Part shown: piece by piece, positions 25,810 through 33,589 of the stretch
Layout of the letters: every line of letters begins with the position of its first letter
How positions within the stretch are numbered: position 1 is the stretch's first letter
DNA from: an uncultured Collinsella sp.
GTDB lineage: Bacteria > Actinomycetota > Coriobacteriia > Coriobacteriales > Coriobacteriaceae
Reading direction: 5' to 3'
Assembly (NCBI GenBank): GCA_902496455.1
Contig: CABVAY010000008.1
Span: 1 to 62,186 of the forward strand
Length of the DNA stretch: 62,186 nucleotides
Notes under the pieces: model-generated
What the model saw: only the letters and a program-made list of their open reading frames with translations
Databases searched by the model: none
What the model was told of the DNA's origin: nothing
Made by a program: the position numbers and the translations under genes

Positions 25810-27323
25810 TACAGCTCGCCTCCCTTCCCGGCAAAATCGGGCGCGACGGAAAGCGCGGGCGCACCCGTGGCGGCATCGGCAAAGCCGCGCTCCAGGGCGC
25901 GGGCAAACGTGAGCAGCTGACGGTCCTTAAAGGCCGGACCAACCAGCTGGGCAGAAACGGGCAGCTTGCTGTCCTCGCCCAGGCCCAGCGGCACCGAGAT
26001 ACCGCCGTTGCCGCAAATGTTGAGCGAGATGGTGTACAGGTCGGAGAGGTACATCTGCGTGGGGTCGCTGATCTCGCCAAACTTAAAGGCCGTGCGCGGC
26101 GAGGCGGGCATGAGGATGGTGTCCACCTTGGCATACGCGGCGTCGTAGTCCTGCGTGATGAGCGTGCGGGCCTTTTGCGCTGCGTAGTAGTACTTGTCGT
26201 ACACGCCCGAGCTCAGCAGGTAGGCGCCGAGCATCTGACGGCGCTTGGCCTCGGCGCCAAAGCCGTGGGCACGCGAGAGCGAGCTCTGGTCGGACAGGTT
26301 GGCGCAGCCCTCCTCCTGATAGCCGTAGCGAATGCCGTCGAAACGTGCCAGGTTGGAGAACGCCTCGGCAGGGCCGATGACGTAGTAGGCGGCGATGGCG
26401 GCGTCCAGGTGCGGTAGGTCGACCTCGACCAGCTCGGCGCCCTGGTTCTGCAGCTCCTGGGCGGCGCGCTGAACAGCGGCCTTGACCTCGGGCGTCAGGC
26501 CCTCGGCCTCCATAAACGCGGGAATAATGCCCACACGCTTGCCCTCGATGCTGTCGTTGAGGTGCTCGGTAAAGTCGACGGCGCAATCCTGGCTGGTGCA
26601 GTCGTACGGATCGTGACCTGCGCCGGTAAGCGCGTTCATGGCCAGCGCGACATCCTCGACCGTGCGGCCAAAGGGGCCCACCTGGTCGAGCGACGAGCCA
26701 AAGGCAACCACGCCGTAGCGGCTCACGGCGCCATACGTGGGCTTAAAGCCCACCACGCCGCACAGCGACGCCGGCTGGCGAATGGAACCGCCGGTGTCCG
26801 AGCCCAGCGAGAGCGCGACTTCGCCCGCGGCGACGGCTGCAGCGGAGCCGCCCGAGGAGCCGCCGGGCACGCGCTCGGTATCCCAGGGGTTGTTGGTGCG
26901 GTGGAACGCCGAGCTCTCGGTTGAGCTGCCAAAGGCAAACTCATCCATGTTGGCCTTGCCCATGGGCAGGCAGCCGGCATCGAGCATGCGCTGGACGCAG
27001 GTGGCGGTGTAGACGCTCTGGTAGTTCTCGAGCATGCGAGAAGCGCAGGTGGTGCGCGTGCCCACGAGGTTCATGTTGTCCTTAATGGCCAGCGGCACGC
27101 CCGCGAGCGGGGGCAGCGGCTTGCCTGCGGCACGGTCGGCATCCACGCGCGCAGCAGCCTCGAGCGCAAGCTCGGGCGCCACCTGCAGGAATGCCTGGAC
27201 CCCGCCCTCGCGTGCCTCGATGGCGGCAAGGGAGGCCTGGGCCACCTCGGTAGCGGTAAAGTCGCCGGCGGCAACGCCCGCGGCGATCTGGGCGGCGGTA
27301 AGGGAATCGAAGCTCTGCGCCAT
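25809..27323 (-). CDS. gatA: Asp/Glu-tRNA amidotransferase subunit A
   Basis: The glutamine-hydrolysing subunit, which supplies ammonia to the tRNA-bound amino acid. The amidase-signature triad Lys-cisSer-Ser is visible as VPLAIKDNMN near residue 82 and PGGSSGGSAAAVAAGEVALSLGSDTGGSIRQPA near 155-185. The 504-residue length is slightly above the common 485. It overlaps gatC and gatB by one base on each side, so the three subunits are translationally coupled. Confidence 0.98.
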   Translation of the reverse strand: MAQSFDSLTAAQIAAGVAAGDFTATEVAQASLAAIEAREGGVQAFLQVAPELALEAAARVDADRAAGKPLPPLAGVPLAIKDNMNLVGTRTTCASRMLENYQSVYTATCVQRMLDAGCLPMGKANMDEFAFGSSTESSAFHRTNNPWDTERVPGGSSGGSAAAVAAGEVALSLGSDTGGSIRQPASLCGVVGFKPTYGAVSRYGVVAFGSSLDQVGPFGRTVEDVALAMNALTGAGHDPYDCTSQDCAVDFTEHLNDSIEGKRVGIIPAFMEAEGLTPEVKAAVQRAAQELQNQGAELVEVDLPHLDAAIAAYYVIGPAEAFSNLARFDGIRYGYQEEGCANLSDQSSLSRAHGFGAEAKRRQMLGAYLLSSGVYDKYYYAAQKARTLITQDYDAAYAKVDTILMPASPRTAFKFGEISDPTQMYLSDLYTISLNICGNGGISVPLGLGEDSKLPVSAQLVGPAFKDRQLLTFARALERGFADAATGAPALSVAPDFAGKGGEL

Positions 27324-27634
27324 TACTCGCTCTCCCCCTCTCCCAAAATGGACGGCACGCGGAAGTAGCGGTCGCGCGCGCTGCCGGCGTTTTCGAGCGC
27401 AACGTCGAGCGGCAGGTCGCGCTCGGGCTCGCGCAGATCATCGCCCATCACGTTGGACAGGCTTCCGATAGGATGGAACGTGGGCTCCACGTCGGGCAAG
27501 TCATATTGCAGGACGGGCTCGAGCATCTGGACGGCGTCGTTCATGTAGGACGTCATCTGAGTGAGCTCGTCATCGGTCAGTGCGATTTTTGCGTACTCGG
27601 CGATGCCGCGCACGTCTTTCTCGCTGAGTGCCAT
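27323..27634 (-). CDS. gatC: Asp/Glu-tRNA amidotransferase subunit C
   Basis: The small stabilising subunit that wraps GatA and GatB. The 103-residue protein has LSEKDVRGIAEYAKIALTDDEL and the C-terminal DRYFRVPSIL typical of GatC. ATG at 27634 follows AAGGGAG. The longer six-codon form would place this ribosome site inside the gene. It is the first gene of the operon, and the organism must therefore make Gln-tRNA and/or Asn-tRNA by the indirect route. Confidence 0.96.
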   Translation of the reverse strand: MALSEKDVRGIAEYAKIALTDDELTQMTSYMNDAVQMLEPVLQYDLPDVEPTFHPIGSLSNVMGDDLREPERDLPLDVALENAGSARDRYFRVPSILGEGESE

Positions 27635-27820
27635 AGGCGCTCCCTTCTGCATAACAGTTAAACCGCTCTAGTATACAGGGCAACGCCGGCTTGGAGCAGG
27701 CGCTTTACCCAAATGCAGCGAAAACGTAACGAGGGCGGCGGGCTGGCAGGCGGCGGGCCGGCGGTTCTACAGCGAAACCGCACCGTCCATAGCGAAAACC
27801 GTCTCGCCCGCAACGAAAAG

Positions 27821-27877
27821 CATCACAACATTCGATGCTTTTCGTCAAAATCGAAATTTTCATCGAATGTTGTGATG
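27821..27877. repeat. Family A palindrome, copy 1
   Basis: A 17-bp perfect inverted repeat, CATCACAACATTCGATG at 27821-27837 and CATCGAATGTTGTGATG at 27861-27877, with a 23-base A+T-rich spacer. The same arms recur at 38481, 42586 and 43826. Confidence 0.9.
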
Positions 27878-27892
27878 GTTTGGAAGCCCCCG

Positions 27893-27927
27893 ACCACCAC
27901 AAAAGTGCCTGTCCCTATTGTGGTGGT
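27893..27927. repeat. Family B palindrome, copy 1
   Basis: ACCACCACAA (27893-27902) pairs with TTGTGGTGGT (27918-27927). The loop contains GTGCCTGTCCCTA. It lies 14 bases after the stop of the sortase gene on the minus strand and is followed by family A copy 1. Confidence 0.9.
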
Positions 27928-27940
27928 TCTGAACGATGTC

Positions 27941-28879
27941 TTATGCCGAGGCTTTGGCCTTGCGGCGCTTGCGGACCGCGTGGATCACGATGTCCAGCAG
28001 CAACAGCACAATGGCCACGACCACGATGAGCACGGCGAACTCGCGCTTGCCCCAGTGGCGGCCGGCCAGCGACTTTTGCTTGTCGACGTCCTTCTTGTTG
28101 TACTTGGTGCGCACGCAATGCACCAGCAGGCGATGGTCGTTCACGCCGTAGGGTGTGCAGGTGACGAGCGTCACCTTGTCGGCGCCGGGCTCGATGGTCA
28201 GCGACTCCATCTCCTCAGGCAGCACCACCTCGGAGTCCACCATCTTGTAGGCGAGTGTCTTGTTCATGGTGTGCAGCAGCACCAGGTCGCCGGGCTCCAG
28301 CGAATGGATGTCGTCAAACATGCTCAGGTTGCGCATGCCCGAGTGCGCGGTGAGCACGCAATGCGTCGAGGTGCCGCCCACCGGCAGGCTCGTGCCCTCC
28401 AGGTGGCCGACGCCCGCCATAAGGACTTCCTCGCTCGTGCCGTGGTAGATGGGCATGCTCACGTCGATGGAGGGGATCTCGACCCAGCTCATCATGGGGT
28501 CGCGGTCAAAGATGAGCTGCTGGGCGTAGGGCTCGATCTGGTCGGCGGGGAGCTCGGTGGCCTCGCCCGCCAGCTGCTCGTTAAAGGAGCGCGCCTGGAG
28601 CAGGATGCGCTCGCGCTCCTCGGCAGACAGCGCGTCCACGGTGCTGGACACGGTGCTGATCTGGTTGAACACGCCCGAGGCCTCGAGCCGGTCCAAGATC
28701 CACGGCCAGGTCATAAGGCCCACGCCAATAAGGATGATGACGATGGTGATGAGCCGATCAGCCCACCGCGGCAGTCGCTTGCGACGGCGCTTAGGTTTTG
28801 GTTGAGGTTTGGGCTGAGGGCTTGAGCCGCCGTTGGCCGCGGCGTTATTGCTCTTCATATGTTTGGCGCCCTGCACCAT
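27941..28879 (-). CDS. srtC: Class C (pilus-polymerising) sortase
   Basis: A membrane transpeptidase that joins pilins through isopeptide bonds. The catalytic residues are His179 (LTAHSG), Cys241 (LVTCTPYG) and Arg250 (NDHRLLV). A basic N-terminus is followed by a membrane helix at about 41-60, and a second helix at 281-300 marks class C. The lid region DPMMSW near 127 lacks the usual DP-aromatic triplet in a strict form. GAGGAG precedes the ATG at 28879. It serves the pilin genes at 30-37 kb, but two small peptide loci are inserted between them. Confidence 0.95.
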   Translation of the reverse strand: MVQGAKHMKSNNAAANGGSSPQPKPQPKPKRRRKRLPRWADRLITIVIILIGVGLMTWPWILDRLEASGVFNQISTVSSTVDALSAEERERILLQARSFNEQLAGEATELPADQIEPYAQQLIFDRDPMMSWVEIPSIDVSMPIYHGTSEEVLMAGVGHLEGTSLPVGGTSTHCVLTAHSGMRNLSMFDDIHSLEPGDLVLLHTMNKTLAYKMVDSEVVLPEEMESLTIEPGADKVTLVTCTPYGVNDHRLLVHCVRTKYNKKDVDKQKSLAGRHWGKREFAVLIVVVAIVLLLLDIVIHAVRKRRKAKASA

Positions 28880-29041
28880 CGCCGGTCACTCCTCTACAGC
28901 TCAGGTTGTCTAAACAAATAATAGCCGATTAGCGAGCTTCCGCGCCGGACAACGCAGTTAGACTGCACCGTCCAGTCGAGGATAAGCCAGCATTTGAGTT
29001 TTCAAAATGTCCCGGATCGGCTGGGCGATTCGGGATACAAT

Positions 29042-29146
29042 GTCAATAGAAAACGACGCACCCCGCGTAAGTGTACGAGAGCGCGGGCGGCCTAGTTTTC
29101 AGCTTTTGTTAAATGCCCGGGATCCGACCCCCGGGCATTCTTATTT
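29042..29146 (+). ncRNA. Candidate antisense RNA, copy 1
   Basis: A TACAAT -10-like box at 29036-29041 directly follows the dyad TCCCGGATCG/CGATTCGGGA (29010-29035). About 100 bases downstream lies the stem AATGCCCGGG/CCCGGGCATT (29112-29139) followed by CTTATTT. The RNA would end over the 3' end of the minus-strand peptide gene. No good -35 box was found. An RNA is inferred, not shown. Confidence 0.35.
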
Positions 29147-29293
29147 GCGCTTGTTGCGGCGCAAATGCCTTCTGCCGTCCGCACCGCGCGTGCGCCTACG
29201 GACCTTAAACCGAACCTCATACGAGTCAAGAAACGCGATGACGAACGTGCCCACCGCCGCGAGGGCGGCGAGCGCGTTAAGGAATTTCAGCAT
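29141..29293 (-). CDS. 50-aa hydrophobic-basic peptide, toxin-like, copy 1
   Basis: The peptide starts MLKFLNALAALAAVGTFVIA, a single membrane helix, and ends in a strongly basic tail rich in Arg and Lys (RRNKRK). A perfect GGAGGT lies seven bases before the ATG, which argues that this ORF, too short for usual gene finders, is translated. It differs from copy 2 in two residues (Val/Ala near 27 and Asn/Ser near 47). Size, topology and the convergent RNA-like unit resemble Fst/TxpA-type membrane toxins of type I systems. No family match was made. Confidence 0.65.
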   Translation of the reverse strand: MLKFLNALAALAAVGTFVIAFLDSYEVRFKVRRRTRGADGRRHLRRNKRK

Positions 29294-29524
29294 TTGGGGA
29301 CCTCCGATCGAGTCGTCGGCCGCCCGCGCACGGGATGCGTCGCAATGTCATTTTACTGCGAGTGTATGCACCCACGGCTGGTAAACGCGATTTTGACAAA
29401 CATTTGTTCGATAGTTACCCACACGGTTCCTCTTCCAGAGGAGCCTGGCCGCATTGTCCGGGTTTGCCCGACGTGTTTGCGTTTTCAAAATGTCCCGAAT
29501 CGGCGGGGCGATTCGGGATACAAT

Positions 29525-29627
29525 AGCTACAGGAAACGACGCACCCCGCGTAAGTACTTTGGAGCGCGGGCGACCAGTTTCCGGTGTTGTTAAATGCCCG
29601 GGCCTCTAACCCCGGGCATTCTTATTT
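29525..29627 (+). ncRNA. Candidate antisense RNA, copy 2
   Basis: The TACAAT box is at 29519-29524. The terminator stem AATGCCCGGG 29593-29602 with CCCGGGCATT 29611-29620 is followed by CTTATTT. The arrangement is the same as in copy 1. The internal GGTACTT-type and CGCGG/CCGCG segments differ slightly between the copies, as would be expected if each RNA were specific to its own partner. Confidence 0.35.
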
Positions 29628-29774
29628 GCGCTTGCTGCGGCGCAAATGCCTTCTACCGTCCGCACCGCGCGTGCGCCTACGGACCTTAAACCGAGCCTCA
29701 TACGAGTCAAGAAACGCGATGACGAACGTGCCCACCGCCGCGAGGGCGGCGAGCGCGTTAAGGAATTTCAGCAT
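29622..29774 (-). CDS. 50-aa hydrophobic-basic peptide, toxin-like, copy 2
   Basis: This peptide has the same design as copy 1: GGAGGT before the ATG at 29774, a membrane helix over residues 4-22, then FLDSYEARFKVRRR and a tail of alternating Arg and Lys. The stop codon lies directly beside the shared hairpin. Upstream, the two copies share a TAAAAT box (about 29833 on the minus strand) as a possible promoter. Confidence 0.65.
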   Translation of the reverse strand: MLKFLNALAALAAVGTFVIAFLDSYEARFKVRRRTRGADGRRHLRRSKRK

Positions 29775-29940
29775 TTGGGGACCTCCGATCGAGTCGTCGG
29801 CCGCCCGCGCACGGAATGCGTCGCAAGGGTATTTTACTGCGAGTGCATGCACCCACAGCTGGTAAACGCAATAATTGCAAACATCTGTTCGATATTCATA
29901 CGCTTGATCCATCGGACGATGGAGGCTGGCTGCGTTATCC

Positions 29941-29985
29941 CAAAAAAGAACGGGGCAGACTCCAGTGCGGAGTCTGCCCCGAAAA
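29941..29985 (-). terminator. Terminator of the pilin operon
   Basis: On the minus strand CGGGGCAGACTCC and GGAGTCTGCCCCG form a 13-bp perfect stem with a five-base loop, followed by TTCTTTTTT. It lies about 100 bases after the last pilin stop, so the sortase needs its own transcript or read-through. Confidence 0.95.
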
Positions 29986-30082
29986 GAGAATGGCAAAGCA
30001 AGAACGTGGATGGACGAGAAAAGTGTCCGCAAGTCTCATGGCCATCACATCCCACCTGCCAAAGGGAATGGGTGAGCGAGCG

Positions 30083-31810
30083 TTACTCCTGCTCGGACTC
30101 CCCGGCCCGCTTACGGCTGCGGATGAGGTGAGCCACGCCGATGCACAGCACCGCGCCACCAGCAATCCAAGTGAAGGTCACACCGTTAAGACCGGTGAGC
30201 GGGAGGCCAACCTGCTTGGTATCGCCGACGGTGATGTTGAAGGTGCCGTCGTTGTTTGTAACTGTGCCAGCCTTGGCTTCGAGCTTGTTGTCGTCCTTCG
30301 AATCGTTCGGCGTGCCGATGATGACCTGATCTTTCTGACTGGTATTAATCTCATACTTGGCTCCAACCGGGCTTTCGCCTGAAGCCTCGTTGTCCCTGTT
30401 TGGCGTAATCGTGAAATCGAAGGGCTGCACTTTATCGTAATTAGCGGGAGCGTCCGTCTCCTCAACCGTATAGGTTCCCGCACCAAGGCCCTTGATAGTA
30501 ATAGCACCGTTGGTGACGGAAAGCTTGCACTCAGCGCCGAGGGTTCCATCGGACTGAACGTATTTCCCCACCAAGTTGGAATCCGCCGCTGACTTCACCT
30601 TGATAGTAAATTTAATATTCGAATCCTTAAGCGGCTCCTCGGTGCCAAGGTCAACCTTATTAAGCTTGAGACCATAGGTGTAGGTCTTGACCTCATCGGG
30701 CACCGTCGTGCCGGTTTCGTTGATCATAGGGTTGTTTGAGTACGTAAGCGTAGCGGTGTTGGTGTTGCCTGCGTTGCCTCCAATGGCGGCCTCGCTGTTG
30801 ATCTTTGCCTTATAGGAGACGACAATGCAGGATTTCGAGGTAACACCCGCCATACTCTTAAGATTGCTGCAGGTCCAAGTCGTCGTCTTGTTGCCGCTTT
30901 CATCCACACCGCCATCTTGCTGATCAAACGAATTCGTTATGTTCAACGTCGGCTTCTCGCGCTTAAGATCTGCCTGCGCGGCATCCTTGCTCCCATATAA
31001 ATACACCTGGGCACCATTCTGCAGCGTCAGGCCCTTGGAAATTTGATCGGAGAACTGATAGTAATACGTATCGTACGTGTCATAGTTGTCAGCGATAGTA
31101 CCGTAGAGGTTGAACGTTACGTCCTGCCCAACATGGGAGTCGCTCGCATCGAGCTCTTGATCGCCCGTGGCGCTCACGATTTTCTTATCGACGGCAGGGA
31201 CGCTCTTCTTGGGAGTCACCACTTTATTATTCGTACCATCAACGACCGCATATACAGGCGAGGTAAAAACGTCCTTCGATTTGGTATTCGAACCTTCCGC
31301 AACGCTATTGGTCAGGAAAAGCCAGTAACCAGCGGTAAGACCAGAAAGGGACGCGCTACCCGCAGCCGTCGTCTCCCAGCCATCGCTGTTCTTCAGATCG
31401 GCAGCAATCTTGTTCAGAACGTGGCCGCTGCTGATTCTAGTACTTGCATCGGTCTTCTCGGTGCCTGCGTTGTGTTTGTTCAGCCAATCAGCGGCATCCT
31501 GCGCGTTATTGCTAGTGTAGGATTCATCCTTTTTCTTGATGGCGTTTACGACAGCAGTTTGGACGTCGGTGCTGGCCCACGCGATGTTGCTCACAGTCGT
31601 GCCCTCGGCGGTCGTCGTAACCGTAGCCGTAAAGATTTGAATGCCCTTATAGGTCGTGGACGCTCCATAATCAGGATCGTTGAACGTCACAGTTGAGCCG
31701 CTCCCAGCTGCAAACGCCATGGTCACCGGGGCCATGACGCCGCCGAAGCTCAGGGCTGCGGTGAGGCCTGCTGTCACTGCCAGGCGTGCGATGTTCTTGC
31801 TCATGCTCAT
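30083..31810 (-). CDS. Major-type pilin with D2 isopeptide domain and LPLTG anchor
   Basis: A 575-residue surface pilin. A signal peptide (about 1-33, ending MAFAAGS) is followed by an N-terminal pilin domain, a VTPKK segment near residue 200 that may give the linking lysine, a D2/isopeptide domain (about 210-385), a Cna-B-like domain (about 395-515, YTVEETDAP gives the E-box), and LPLTG at 536-540 with a membrane helix and basic tail. ATG at 31810 follows AGAGGA. The 22-codon upstream extension would precede the signal peptide and is rejected. Base composition is lower in G+C than in flanking household genes. Confidence 0.92.
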   Translation of the reverse strand: MSMSKNIARLAVTAGLTAALSFGGVMAPVTMAFAAGSGSTVTFNDPDYGASTTYKGIQIFTATVTTTAEGTTVSNIAWASTDVQTAVVNAIKKKDESYTSNNAQDAADWLNKHNAGTEKTDASTRISSGHVLNKIAADLKNSDGWETTAAGSASLSGLTAGYWLFLTNSVAEGSNTKSKDVFTSPVYAVVDGTNNKVVTPKKSVPAVDKKIVSATGDQELDASDSHVGQDVTFNLYGTIADNYDTYDTYYYQFSDQISKGLTLQNGAQVYLYGSKDAAQADLKREKPTLNITNSFDQQDGGVDESGNKTTTWTCSNLKSMAGVTSKSCIVVSYKAKINSEAAIGGNAGNTNTATLTYSNNPMINETGTTVPDEVKTYTYGLKLNKVDLGTEEPLKDSNIKFTIKVKSAADSNLVGKYVQSDGTLGAECKLSVTNGAITIKGLGAGTYTVEETDAPANYDKVQPFDFTITPNRDNEASGESPVGAKYEINTSQKDQVIIGTPNDSKDDNKLEAKAGTVTNNDGTFNITVGDTKQVGLPLTGLNGVTFTWIAGGAVLCIGVAHLIRSRKRAGESEQE

Positions 31811-31918
31811 CTTCTTTTCCTCTGCTTTCTGCTCGAATTCCATTTGATCTAAATCTGTCTGTCTGTGTCTTAGCATCTACTTCGCTACGTCTCGCCCCGC
31901 TCTCTGTGGGGCTGCCAG

Positions 31919-33589
31919 CTACTCTTTATGGCTGCCACCTCCCCGCTTGACCAGGAGCGCGACCACGATGAGCGCGGCTCCGGCGACCGCTGCGGCGGCC
32001 GCGGCGTACATTGCCATATCGCCAGTCGAGGGCATAAAGCCTCCGGTGGTAATGCTAGGGGGTGTGCCGGTGGGCGTGTTGATGAGCGACGCCTCCAGGC
32101 TGCCCGTCGACCCGTCCGCGCTGTCGGCGCGCAGGGGCGACTCGGCCGTGATGGTGAGCTTGGGCTTGGCAGCGGCCACCTGGTCGACGTCCAGGCCCTC
32201 GGCCTTGACCGTCACGGAGCGCGTGCCCTCAAAGGCGGTGTAGCCCTTGGGCGCCTTGAGCTCGCGGATCTCCAGCTTGCCCGAGTCCACGCCCGAGACG
32301 GTCACGCGGCCGTCCTCGCCCGTGGTGACGGTGGCCTTGCCCTCCGCATCCCACGTGCCGTCGGCCGCCAGCGTACGGCCGCGGTCGTCGGCGATGCTCA
32401 GGACCGCCCCGGCAAGCGGCTTGTCGCCGTCGCTGCCGCGCTTGGTGAGCGCGAGATCCCAGGTGTAGGCGCACGCATCGTCGCTCGACGTGCGGGTGAA
32501 GCCGGCGTCGCCGGACTGGTCGACAAAGGGAGAGCGCGGGTAGCGCAGGTAGACCTCGTTGGGGTTGCCCTTCGCGATGCCGTGGCTGCATGCGCTGTTG
32601 AGCGGCGCGTTGTACACGGCGACCACGCGGGCGCCCGCGGTAAAGGCGTCGGCCCCGCCGAGCGCGGCGATGAGGTCGCCGGTGCGCACGGTGAAGGTCT
32701 TGCCGTCGACCGCTACCTTGGTGGCGCACTGGGCCGTGATGTCGGTCCAGCCCTTCGCGGGCTCGGTGCCGACGCGGCCGTCCTTGCCGGTCTGGACCGC
32801 GTCAAAGCCGCCGTCCGCGCCCGCCGCTACGTACACATGCATGCTCGCGGCCACCTTGGAGGGGTCGAGCCCCGCGCTCATGGTATCGACGAACCGCACC
32901 GTATAGGTGTCGTAAGCGGTAAGACCCGCCGGGACCGTGGCAGAGAGGCGCCAGTACAGGTCGTCGGCGACCGTGGCGTCGGCGGCCTTCTGCCAGGCGG
33001 CGGTGCTGTCCTCAAGCACGTGCTTGGCGACCTTGGGCGTCGCCGCCTTGGGCTTGACGGTGACGGCGCTGCCGCCGACCAGGGCCATAATCGGCGCGGT
33101 GCCGGCCTCGTTCTGGGCGATGGCGGCGTCGTCGGCGACGATGAGCCAGTAGCCACAGGGCAGCTCGGCCGTCGTGCCCGCGTTAAGGGCCACGGACACG
33201 GCGCCAGAGCTCTGGAGGGAACGAGCGAGCTGTGCGCTCAGCGCGCTCGTAAGGTGGGAATCGGTGTTGAGCCACTCGGCAGCTCCCTGCGCGGTGGTCT
33301 GGGAATTGGACATGCCGGCGCTGTGCAGCACGGGCAGCGCGGCGTCGCGCACGGCGTCGCTTGCCCAGGCGAGGTCGGTGGCGGTCTTGGCGTCGCTGTC
33401 GCCGTCGACGACGTTAGCGCTAAAGATCTGGTAGGCGTCGTAGCTGCTCGCCACGGTGCCGCTCACCGTGATGGAACCGGTCGAGGTCGGCGCGGCCTGC
33501 GCGGAAGCGGGGAACACAACCGCGCAGGCGCCGATCAGGAGGGCAAGCAGCGCAAACAAGATCGGGAAGGAGCAAACTTTCTTATTCAC
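31919..33589 (-). CDS. Second pilin subunit with MPSTG anchor
   Basis: A 556-residue surface protein with a signal peptide (about 1-32), an N-terminal pilin domain paralogous to the other pilin (GSITVSGTVASSYDAYQIFSA), KPKAATPK near residue 185, a D2-type domain, and a Cna-B-like domain (about 400-480, LEIRELKAPKGY). The sorting signal is MPSTG (519-523), a variant of LPxTG, then a helix and a short tail. The GTG at 33589 is chosen: GGGAGGT lies seven bases before it and it overlaps the upstream gene's end by eight bases. Its G+C is high, unlike the A+T-richer adhesin just upstream. Confidence 0.88.
   Translation of the reverse strand: MNKKVCSFPILFALLALLIGACAVVFPASAQAAPTSTGSITVSGTVASSYDAYQIFSANVVDGDSDAKTATDLAWASDAVRDAALPVLHSAGMSNSQTTAQGAAEWLNTDSHLTSALSAQLARSLQSSGAVSVALNAGTTAELPCGYWLIVADDAAIAQNEAGTAPIMALVGGSAVTVKPKAATPKVAKHVLEDSTAAWQKAADATVADDLYWRLSATVPAGLTAYDTYTVRFVDTMSAGLDPSKVAASMHVYVAAGADGGFDAVQTGKDGRVGTEPAKGWTDITAQCATKVAVDGKTFTVRTGDLIAALGGADAFTAGARVVAVYNAPLNSACSHGIAKGNPNEVYLRYPRSPFVDQSGDAGFTRTSSDDACAYTWDLALTKRGSDGDKPLAGAVLSIADDRGRTLAADGTWDAEGKATVTTGEDGRVTVSGVDSGKLEIRELKAPKGYTAFEGTRSVTVKAEGLDVDQVAAAKPKLTITAESPLRADSADGSTGSLEASLINTPTGTPPSITTGGFMPSTGDMAMYAAAAAAVAGAALIVVALLVKRGGGSHKE

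Larger units (their letters stand above)
28998..29415. repeat. Tandem duplicated small-peptide locus, copy 1
   Basis: This 418-base unit is repeated at 29481-29896 with high identity over its whole length. It holds a palindrome with a TACAAT box (29010-29041), a hairpin terminator (29112-29146) and a minus-strand 50-codon gene. The spacer between the copies is unrelated. Confidence 0.9.
29481..29896. repeat. Tandem duplicated small-peptide locus, copy 2
   Basis: This is the second unit, about 481-483 bases from copy 1. Its palindrome TCCCGAATCG/CGATTCGGGA (29493-29518) is perfect, whereas copy 1 has one G-T pair. Confidence 0.9.
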
